From NCBI GenBank assembly GCA_011372835.1, contig DSAJ01000023.1, forward strand, positions 1 to 6,347: a stretch of 6,347 bases of DNA, read 5' to 3'. The position numbers and the translations under genes were made by a program. Shown one piece after another: positions 1 to 5,209 of this stretch (its first letter is position 1; each line of letters opens with the position of its first letter). Under the pieces are notes generated by a model, which worked only from the letters and a program-made list of their open reading frames with translations, made no database searches and was not told the DNA's origin. This DNA comes from Methanomicrobia archaeon (lineage in GTDB: Archaea > Methanobacteriota_B > Thermococci > Methanofastidiosales > NM3).

Positions 1-388
1 CCTCAAGATCGTCATGGATGCGACGAGTATGCAGTTTCTCGATGAAACGTTTGATTGCGCAACGCTTTTCTACACGCTGCTCTACACGTCGCCCGAGGAG
101 AAGCGCAGCATCCTCGCAGAGACCTATCGCGTGCTCCAAACGGGCGGGGAACTCCACATCTGGGACGTCACCATACCGCCGCGAGGCGATATGAAGGAGG
201 ACCTCTATGCCGTGCGGCTCTCTGTCACCATCCCTGGGAAGATCATATCAACAGGGTATGGCTCGTACTGGACACAATCGCAGGATGCGGCATCGATCAA
301 GGAGTTGTGCGCATCGGAGGGATTTGACCTCGTGGACGAAGAGTCGACGTCGAATTCATACCACCTCACGTTCAGGAAGATGCCCTGA
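1..388 (+). CDS. Class I SAM-dependent methyltransferase, C-terminal part (5' partial)
   Basis: The reading frame is open from base 2 to the TGA at 386-388, giving 128 visible residues; the N-terminus lies left of the window. The visible part matches the second half of a Rossmann-fold (UbiE/Methyltransf_11-like) methyltransferase. DATSMQFLDETFD (visible residues 6-18) corresponds to the motif II region, where an acidic residue is followed by a 'F.D.sFD' turn. It is followed by a hydrophobic strand (CATLFYTLLY) and then AETYRVLQTGGELHIWDV, the usual helix-turn-strand 'RVLkpGG.l.i.d' around motif III. The glycine-rich SAM-binding motif I should lie a few dozen residues upstream, outside the window. 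An ATG at 14 exists, but a start there would remove the SAM site, so I treat it as internal. The substrate cannot be told. The gene converges on the helicase and has its own T-rich terminator. Confidence 0.8.
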   Translation, partial: LKIVMDATSMQFLDETFDCATLFYTLLYTSPEEKRSILAETYRVLQTGGELHIWDVTIPPRGDMKEDLYAVRLSVTIPGKIISTGYGSYWTQSQDAASIKELCASEGFDLVDEESTSNSYHLTFRKMP

Positions 389-420
389 TAGTCCCACAAA
401 TCGCGTCCGGGCGCGAAGAC

Positions 421-436
421 CCTTAATCTTTTTTCC
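421..436 (+). terminator. T-rich archaeal-type terminator after the methyltransferase
   Basis: About 35 bp after the methyltransferase stop, the plus strand reads CCTTAATC followed by six T and then CC. There is no clear hairpin before it. A T-tract without a stem is the usual archaeal intrinsic terminator, so this probably ends the plus-strand transcript before it enters the convergent helicase gene. I see no equally clear T-tract ending the helicase transcript on the minus strand; GTTGTTTG near 445-455 is weak. Confidence 0.5.
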
Positions 437-506
437 ATCCTCGATCAAACAACATGGTCGTGTGCCGTTTCCCTGAATATCCCTATGACGCGGGATGTAT
501 GGTGGA

Positions 507-1979
507 TCACTCGCCCGAACCGGACTGGCCGGCGCCGTTGCCGCGCAGGCACCGTATCGAAAGCCCCTGTTCCTCAAGCGCATAGAGGCGCCGTTCGAAG
601 CGGTGCAGCTCCTCATCGGTCATCAGGATGATGTGCACACCCTCGATCGAGCTGTGCATCACGCGCCCCACGCGCTGGGCCTCCTGTCGCCTGCTGCCAC
701 CTAGGAAGTCGTACTCTACCACCGCGTCAAGCGTTGGTAGCGAGAGCCCCTCGTCCCCGACGCGTGAACAGATCACCATACGATGTGAACGAATGACGTT
801 CATGCGGTCCACGGTACCTCCGTGAACGAAGGGCACACCAAGCTCTTGCGAGAGCTGCTGACCCTTGCGCAACGAGTCGCAGAAGATGAGCACGCGTCCC
901 GTGAGCGTGCGGACGAGTGCCTTGAGACCCTGTCGCTTCGCATGCTGGGACGTGTAGAGGTAGACCGTCACATCGGGGCTGCGCACTGCGCCGATCGTTA
1001 TCATATCGTGCCACCCAAGCCCTATCGGGAACCCCGTGAGCGCGAAGATGTACTCCGTGCGCCCATCCTCGCGATACGGCGAGGCGGAAAGACCGATGCG
1101 ATACGTCGTTTTGATCGTGGCCAGACGCGAGAACGTGGTGGCGGGGAGATGATGCACCTCATCGAAGATGGTGAGCGCGGTGTTGCCGACACCGTAGACC
1201 CATCCCTTGCGGCCGGTGAGGTACTGGTACGTATGCACCTGCCACTCATCAGGGAATCGACAGTAGGTGAGTATGCGCTCCTCCCACTGTTCACGAAGCG
1301 TTACCGAGGGCACGATCACGAGCTTGTTCCCGTTGATGCGCTCGCCACAATAGAGCGAGAAGAACGTCTTGCCTGCGCTCGGTGGCCAGTAGACGCCGAC
1401 CATACCTGTGCGAAGGAACGTCTCCCACGCCCGTTGCTGGTAGTCGCGCAGCTCGATGGAGCGCGGCGGCGGCCTGAGGTCGCGGGACACGACAGGCGAC
1501 GGGACAAACGGCAGGTTGCCATCATCGATGATACGTGCGATGAGCTCGAACTCGCGACCCTTGCGTACGCAAAGCGAGCATTCGCCCGCCTCGCCGTCCA
1601 CGAGCTCCCCATAGCGCCTTTGCGCCCTGTCGCGCTCCTCCCTCGATGAGAAGACGACGGTGCCGTTGGCGACCTTTGCGCTCTCGAAGAGTGGTGATAT
1701 CCCTACCTTCTCACGGACATCTGCTGGCAGCGGCGATATCCAGTCGACATACTTGTTGACGATGAAGTAGTTATACGAGTCCGTCTGGCGTTCGAGATGG
1801 CCGAGATAGAAAGGCACGAATCGCGGTACGATCACCCATACCTCGTTCCTGCCGCGCGGGAGGAGTGCATAGGGTGTCTCGAAGAACGCGGAAAGATGCG
1901 TGGGATCCATGCCCTCGAAGTGGGACGCGATGTCGTCATGCGAGCTGTTTTCATTGCCGTCCACGGACGCTTCACCCAT
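507..1979 (-). CDS. XPB/Rad25-like superfamily 2 DNA helicase
   Basis: This is an ATP-dependent DNA helicase/translocase of the XPB (Rad25) family, linked in archaea to DNA repair and promoter opening. Counting from the ATG at 1979 (490 aa), an N-terminal region of about 175 residues without strong motifs sits where the XPB damage-recognition domain belongs. Then come LRDYQQRA (177-184), motif I PPSAGKT (199-205, K204), motif Ia VIVPS...EQW (221-232), motif II DEVH (273-276), GLSASP (motif III) and the XPB hallmark R-E-D (303-305). Lobe 2 has motif IV VLIFCDS (363-369), motif V VGDEGLSLP (407-415) and motif VI QRVGRVMH (435-442). Two positions depart from consensus: Ser for Gly in motif I, and His442 for the last Arg of motif VI. 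An in-frame ATG at 2000 would add seven residues. I prefer 1979 because the TATA-like element at 2001-2010 would place the transcription start near 1979. The usual partner nuclease gene bax1 is not adjacent. Family assignment is firm; the exact role is not. Confidence 0.9.
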   Translation of the reverse strand: MGEASVDGNENSSHDDIASHFEGMDPTHLSAFFETPYALLPRGRNEVWVIVPRFVPFYLGHLERQTDSYNYFIVNKYVDWISPLPADVREKVGISPLFESAKVANGTVVFSSREERDRAQRRYGELVDGEAGECSLCVRKGREFELIARIIDDGNLPFVPSPVVSRDLRPPPRSIELRDYQQRAWETFLRTGMVGVYWPPSAGKTFFSLYCGERINGNKLVIVPSVTLREQWEERILTYCRFPDEWQVHTYQYLTGRKGWVYGVGNTALTIFDEVHHLPATTFSRLATIKTTYRIGLSASPYREDGRTEYIFALTGFPIGLGWHDMITIGAVRSPDVTVYLYTSQHAKRQGLKALVRTLTGRVLIFCDSLRKGQQLSQELGVPFVHGGTVDRMNVIRSHRMVICSRVGDEGLSLPTLDAVVEYDFLGGSRRQEAQRVGRVMHSSIEGVHIILMTDEELHRFERRLYALEEQGLSIRCLRGNGAGQSGSGE

Positions 1980-2000
1980 ACGACCTGTGAGGGAGACCAT

Positions 2001-2010
2001 TTATAATTAT
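2001..2010 (-). promoter_or_regulatory. TATA box-like element for the helicase gene
   Basis: On the minus strand this reads ATAATTATAA, an isolated AT island in GC-rich surroundings. Its centre is about 26 bp upstream of the ATG at 1979, the standard archaeal distance from TATA box to transcription start. It also abuts the alternative ATG at 2000, which would then lie upstream of the transcript. The expected purine-rich BRE upstream is only weakly matched (GATGAG). Seen: the sequence and the spacing. Inferred: that it is the promoter. Confidence 0.55.
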
Positions 2011-2267
2011 CTCATCGCCATGCGCTCGCGTGCGGGTGGGTCATCGCCCTCGTGCTTGACGGTCCTGACCCGTTCCTCCGTAATAAGTCCCTTCAGTACA
2101 CGTTTCAACACGCGGGGCCTTATGCATCCGATGTTCCCGACCAGGCCGGGCGCCTCCGCCACATGAGGAGCTGTGGAAAGGCGCTGGGCTGCACCGATCG
2201 AACCGCCGACACCACCACGCAACAGCACATGCATTCAATCATCTCACGAATATGCCAGAAGTCATCA

Positions 2268-2291
2268 GCGCATGCGCAGTAGGCACGTGCC
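2268..2291. repeat. Pair of adjacent perfect 10-bp palindromes
   Basis: GCGCATGCGC (2268-2277) and GGCACGTGCC (2282-2291) are each perfectly self-complementary. Their centres are 14 bp apart. They lie about 45-70 bp from the AT island at 2332-2343, on the side a minus-strand transcript from it would cover. Paired dyads in non-coding DNA suggest a binding site for a dimeric regulator, but the two sites differ in sequence and chance is possible in GC-rich DNA. Confidence 0.3.
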
Positions 2292-2331
2292 AGGGCGGGC
2301 CTCATCGCCAATGCACCAGGTTGGTACGTTG

Positions 2332-2343
2332 TTTTAAAAAATA
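2332..2343 (-). promoter_or_regulatory. AT-rich TATA-like element or secondary terminator
   Basis: The plus strand has TTTT followed by six A and TA; the minus strand therefore reads TATTTTTTAAAA. As a minus-strand TATA box it would start a transcript near 2312, just before an ATG at 2303-2305 that opens only a 61-residue, cysteine-rich and unconvincing frame. The T6 run on the minus strand could equally be a back-up terminator for the hydrogenase operon. The sequence alone does not decide between these. Confidence 0.3.
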
Positions 2344-2394
2344 GACGGGCATGCATGACACGCTGCAACCGGTGACGACGCTAGCTGTGTCGTG

Positions 2395-2428
2395 AAAAGG
2401 AGCGAAAATAGGAAAAAAGAAGGAAAAA
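2395..2428 (-). terminator. Multi-tract T-rich terminator of the hdrA-mvhDGA operon
   Basis: Starting about 10 bp after the mvhA stop, the minus strand carries successive T-tracts: T5 (2424-2428), T6 (2413-2418), TATTTT (2405-2410) and T4 (2395-2398). C-rich or purine gaps of a few bases separate them, and there is no stem before them. Repeated T-tracts are the typical archaeal termination signal. This marks mvhA as the last gene of the operon, so no mvhB-type polyferredoxin gene follows. Confidence 0.65.
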
Positions 2429-2438
2429 GGGCCACGTC

Positions 2439-3818
2439 TTAGTGCGTGGCGCAGCCAAAGCAGGGATCGTATGCGCGAAGCGCCACTTCGACCCTGTTCA
2501 TCTGGTCGACGTTGGTGTTGCCGCTTGCAAGCTCTGCGCGCGCAGCCTTTGCGATCGAGAGCGAGATGGCGGCCGCGTTGTGCGTTGTCGGCACGATGAG
2601 GTTGACGTCCTTGATGAGGCCTTCGTCGTCGACCACGTAGTCGTGGATAAGCGTGCCGCGTGCAGCCTCGACGCTACCGACGCCGCGTCCCTGGATCTCC
2701 CCGACTGGATTTCTCAGCTCTCCCTCGACGAGTATATCGCTGTCGGCAAGGTCGCGAAGCATCTCGCTCACGTTGAGCACCTCGGTGAGGCGCGTCCAGT
2801 GGTAAGCAAGCGTCATGTTACAGGGCCTGCCAAGCGTCTTTTCGAGCAGCTTGCCCTCCTCGTTGGCAAGCGGTGTCGAGTAGCTCGTGCTAGCATTGTA
2901 GCGGCCCAGCGGACCGACACGGTAGACGCCGTTTTCCGGTGATTCAACAAGACCCTTCCAGCCGAGCTTGCGGTAGAACGGGAACTTCATGTACGAGTAC
3001 TCCTCCACGGCCTCCCCTATGTAGTCAAGATAGTCGAAGGGGACGAAATTGGCAAGCTGGGTGCCGGTCGTGTCGGTCAGGCGGAGATCGCCGTCGTAGT
3101 ACTCGGGTTGATTGTCCTTGTTGACGGTGCCGAGGTTGTATGTCTCGAGCTCGTACTCGGAGCTCTTGAGCGCATCCGCGAAGAAGTCACTTCCCATGAC
3201 CTTGTCATGGAAGATGGAAAGCGTCGTCTGGGCGAACTCGATGCACGACTCGGCCATCGAGCGCACCTCATCGCGCTCCTCCTCGGTGAGGCCCTTGGAG
3301 ACGCCGCCCGGTATGCCAAACGCAGGGTGTATCGCCTTTCCGCCAAGCATGCGCACCATCTCCTGGCCGTACTTACGGTGTTCCATGATAGTGGAGGCTA
3401 TCTCCTTGCCGTAGGTCTCGATGATGCCGATGATGTTTCGCTTCCCCACCGGCGTGTCGGGACCAAGCAGGAGGTCGGGCCCTCCGAGGTAGTAGAAGTG
3501 GAGGAGGTGGTCCTCGATCATGTAGCCGTAGTGCATGATCCGCCGAAGCGCGGTGGCGCGCTCGGTCGGCGGTGCGTTATACGCCATGTCGAGTGTCTTG
3601 ATCGATGCCAGATGGTGTGGCACAGGGCAGACGCCACATATCCTGCTCGTGAGCTGGGGCATGTACTCGGCCTGCCTGCCGACGCAGAACTTCTCGAATG
3701 CCCGAAGCTCGGGGATCTGGAGATAGGCCTGCTTGAGCGTCCCGTCGTCCTCCGTGAATATCTTAATATTGCCGTGACCCTCGAGTCGCGTGATCGGATT
3801 GATCTCTATTTCACTCAT
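2439..3818 (-). CDS. mvhA: F420-non-reducing [NiFe] hydrogenase large (catalytic) subunit
   Basis: This is the catalytic subunit of the group 3c [NiFe] hydrogenase, which splits H2 at the Ni-Fe(CN)2CO centre in the cytoplasm and sends electrons through MvhG and MvhD to HdrA. The 459-residue protein has the N-terminal signature PITRLEGHG (8-16, with E13). The first nickel-ligand pair is in RICGVCP (C61, C64) and the second in DPCFGCATH (C453, C456). The late conserved block from EIQGRGVGSVEAARGTLIH to NLIVPTTHN is also typical. Length fits the family. It ends at the histidine of the second motif, with no cleavable C-terminal tail. The ATG at 3818 is set by a strong AAAGGAGGT six bases upstream and overlaps mvhG by 8 nt (ATGAGTGA). 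The nickel ligands are TGC cysteine codons, so no selenocysteine is involved. The assignment to 3c rather than the F420-reducing FrhA type rests on the adjacent mvhD and hdrA. Confidence 0.96.
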   Translation of the reverse strand: MSEIEINPITRLEGHGNIKIFTEDDGTLKQAYLQIPELRAFEKFCVGRQAEYMPQLTSRICGVCPVPHHLASIKTLDMAYNAPPTERATALRRIMHYGYMIEDHLLHFYYLGGPDLLLGPDTPVGKRNIIGIIETYGKEIASTIMEHRKYGQEMVRMLGGKAIHPAFGIPGGVSKGLTEEERDEVRSMAESCIEFAQTTLSIFHDKVMGSDFFADALKSSEYELETYNLGTVNKDNQPEYYDGDLRLTDTTGTQLANFVPFDYLDYIGEAVEEYSYMKFPFYRKLGWKGLVESPENGVYRVGPLGRYNASTSYSTPLANEEGKLLEKTLGRPCNMTLAYHWTRLTEVLNVSEMLRDLADSDILVEGELRNPVGEIQGRGVGSVEAARGTLIHDYVVDDEGLIKDVNLIVPTTHNAAAISLSIAKAARAELASGNTNVDQMNRVEVALRAYDPCFGCATH

Positions 3819-4785
3819 CGTTATACCTCCTTTTCAGGAATGATGTGGGGAGACTGTACATATAGAAGAACCCCACCGGGTCGCGAAGCGATGCAAGGGC
3901 CTCTGCGACCTCCTCCGCCGTGGCTTCGCGTTCGTTCTCGACGGCTATGAGCGACGTTATGGCGGTCACCATGCGCGACCCCTGCTCCTGAGAGGCCGGG
4001 GGCGGCCCCATGCAGCCTGTGCATGGCATATTGGCAGACGGACAGGCGGCCTTGCATCCGCCACGCGTGGCGGGGCCCATGCAGGGGATGCCTTGCTCGA
4101 GGAGGCATAGCGAGGTATCGACGTCATCGTCGTATATCCTACGTGCCTTGCCGACCATCTTCTTGCGTTTTTCCTTGTCGCACTCGTCGCAGACCGTCTT
4201 TTCGGTAGAGAGCACGGCTCCCTTGCGCGGAAGCTCGCCGCTCATGAGCGCCGCTACCGCCCCTTCTATGACGGGCAGCGGCGGCGGGCATCCTGGTATG
4301 TAGTAATCAACGTCAACGACGTCGTCAAGTGCGCTGACCTCCGTTCGAAGCGCGGGAAGGTCGATCGTGTTGCCGTCCTTGACGCATGTCGTGCACGGCA
4401 TCGTTCCGTCCTCGTTCCCGAAGACGGGCGTCTTTCGGTAAACGTAATCGAGCGTCTCGTCACGGCTCGAGAGGTTGCCAAGACCGGGGATGCCCCCAAG
4501 ATGCGAGCAGGACCCGAACGCGATCATCACCTTCGACTTCTGCCTCAGGAGACGTGCGATCTCCTCGTTCTCTTCGTTCCTGATGCAGCCGTTGAAGAAG
4601 CAGACCTCGATCTCGCCGTCCTCGAGGTTGCGGATGTCATCATACTTCGTGTCAATGGCCACCGGCCAGAACACGATGTCGAACGCATCAACAACGTCAT
4701 AGATCTTCTCGCCGAGGTCGACAACGGCGACCTCGCAACCACCGCAGGACCCGGCCCAGTAGAATGCGATCTTGGGCTTACTCAT
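3811..4785 (-). CDS. mvhG: F420-non-reducing hydrogenase small (electron-transfer) subunit
   Basis: This iron-sulfur small subunit partners MvhA and carries electrons from the NiFe site to MvhD. The 324-residue protein begins with KIAFYWAGSCGGCE, giving the first two proximal-cluster cysteines C14 and C17. The remaining proximal ligands lie in GSCSHLGG and the YIPGCPPPLP segment. The C-terminal half is cysteine-rich (CDEC, then C residues in the GIPCMGPATRGGCKAACP stretch and NMPCTGC) and supplies the medial and distal clusters. There is no twin-arginine signal, consistent with a cytoplasmic enzyme. The start is the ATG at 4785, not the in-frame GTG at 4794: GGGGGTG sits six bases before the ATG, and this choice gives the same 8-nt overlap (ATGAGTAA) with mvhD as at the other junctions. 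The last codons of this gene (KRRY) encode the ribosome binding site of mvhA. Confidence 0.95.
   Translation of the reverse strand: MSKPKIAFYWAGSCGGCEVAVVDLGEKIYDVVDAFDIVFWPVAIDTKYDDIRNLEDGEIEVCFFNGCIRNEENEEIARLLRQKSKVMIAFGSCSHLGGIPGLGNLSSRDETLDYVYRKTPVFGNEDGTMPCTTCVKDGNTIDLPALRTEVSALDDVVDVDYYIPGCPPPLPVIEGAVAALMSGELPRKGAVLSTEKTVCDECDKEKRKKMVGKARRIYDDDVDTSLCLLEQGIPCMGPATRGGCKAACPSANMPCTGCMGPPPASQEQGSRMVTAITSLIAVENEREATAEEVAEALASLRDPVGFFYMYSLPTSFLKRRYNDE
3825..3833 (-). promoter_or_regulatory. Ribosome binding site of mvhA, inside mvhG
   Basis: The minus strand reads AAAGGAGGT, ending six bases before the mvhA ATG. It is a near-perfect Shine-Dalgarno sequence and is embedded in the mvhG codons for Lys-Arg-Arg-Tyr. 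Ribosomes translating the end of mvhG pass through it, which fits translational coupling of the two subunits. Confidence 0.75.
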
Positions 4786-5209
4786 CCGTCGCACCCCCGT
4801 TGATCGGTGATGGTCCGAGCTCGCGGATCTTTTCCGTCATGTCGTTGACCACGTGAGCAAAACGCGCGCCCTCTGCGGCAGAGACCCACTCGAGCCGCAA
4901 CCGTTCGGGGTTGATGCCGAACTGCTCGAGCATGCGCCTCATGAGCTCCATGCGGCGTCGGGTCTTGTAGTTGCCCGACATGTAGTGGCAGTCACCCGGA
5001 TGGCATCCCGCGATGAGGACGCCGTCCGCTCCCTTCTCGAACGCCTTGAGGACGAAGAGGGGGTCGACACGGCCAGAACACATGACGCGTATGACGCGCA
5101 CGTTGGGCTTGTACTTCGTTCGTGACGTCCCGGCAAGGTCGGCACCGGCGTACGAACACCAGTTGCAGAGGAATCCCACGATCTTTGGTTCAAAGGATTC
5201 TTCAGTCAT
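4778..5209 (-). CDS. mvhD: Hydrogenase iron-sulfur subunit MvhD, links Mvh hydrogenase to HdrA
   Basis: This small [2Fe-2S] protein connects the hydrogenase to heterodisulfide reductase by docking on HdrA. The 143 residues show the family pattern: KIVGFLCNWCSYAGADLAG near the N-terminus (C15, C18), VRVMCSGRVDP (C44), the GADGVLIAGCHPGDCHY segment (C69, C74), then a C-terminal helical part without cysteines. The five conserved-position cysteines include the cluster ligands. In some organisms this domain is fused to HdrA; here it is a separate gene. The ATG at 5209 overlaps the hdrA stop by 8 nt (ATGACTGA), and AGGAG on the minus strand at 5219-5223 gives a nine-base spacing. Its stop overlaps the mvhG start in the same way. 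Confidence 0.95.
   Translation of the reverse strand: MTEESFEPKIVGFLCNWCSYAGADLAGTSRTKYKPNVRVIRVMCSGRVDPLFVLKAFEKGADGVLIAGCHPGDCHYMSGNYKTRRRMELMRRMLEQFGINPERLRLEWVSAAEGARFAHVVNDMTEKIRELGPSPINGGATDE
4792..4798 (-). promoter_or_regulatory. Ribosome binding site deciding the mvhG start
   Basis: The minus strand reads GGGGGTG, six bases before the ATG at 4785 and inside the last codons of mvhD. It overlaps the alternative GTG at 4794, so it can only serve the ATG. Its spacing equals that of the mvhA site. Confidence 0.6.

Larger units (their letters stand above)
2011..2394. other. Intergenic region without a convincing gene
   Basis: This stretch of just under 400 bp separates the helicase promoter from the mvhA terminator. 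It has no recognisable tRNA, rRNA or known RNA motif. It holds a second TATA-like AT island (2332-2343), two perfect 10-bp palindromes (2268-2277 and 2282-2291), the 10-bp direct repeat CTCATCGCCA at 2011-2020 and 2301-2310, and an imperfect inverted repeat (2357-2364 with 2383-2391). An ATG-started minus-strand ORF (2007-2234, 75 aa) has a C-terminal half vaguely like a winged-helix segment (PRVLKRVLKGLITEERVRTV). Its N-terminal half is low-complexity and its codon bias weak, so I do not call it a gene. Possible contents are a decayed regulator gene, a small RNA, or regulatory DNA. Confidence 0.5.

Noticed and set aside
822..1649. Plus-strand open frame (275 codons) opposite the helicase
   Set aside because: It is a shadow of the helicase gene, whose ordered SF2 motifs establish the real frame; the antisense translation is Arg- and Glu-rich and unrecognisable.
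2190..2215. GGTTCGATC on the minus strand, resembling a tRNA T-loop
   Set aside because: The flanking bases do not form the five-base-pair T-stem, and no acceptor stem or anticodon arm can be drawn around it.
2120..2305. Short cysteine-rich minus-strand frame starting at the ATG at 2305 after the AT island
   Set aside because: The promoter spacing is attractive, but the 61-residue translation has no recognisable motif, no ribosome binding site and overlapping frames of equal quality.
2439..3818. Possible selenocysteine in the large subunit, as in some methanogen hydrogenases
   Set aside because: All four nickel-ligand positions are ordinary cysteine codons and no in-frame TGA occurs in the gene.
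3108..3950. Long plus-strand open frame (280 codons) opposite mvhA/mvhG
   Set aside because: It is antisense to genes with clear hydrogenase motifs; long opposite-strand frames are expected in GC-rich coding DNA, and its translation shows no family features.
4786..4794. GTG at 4794 as the mvhG start
   Set aside because: It overlaps the probable Shine-Dalgarno sequence GGGGGTG and has no well-placed one of its own; the ATG at 4785 has ideal spacing and matches the overlap pattern of the other junctions.
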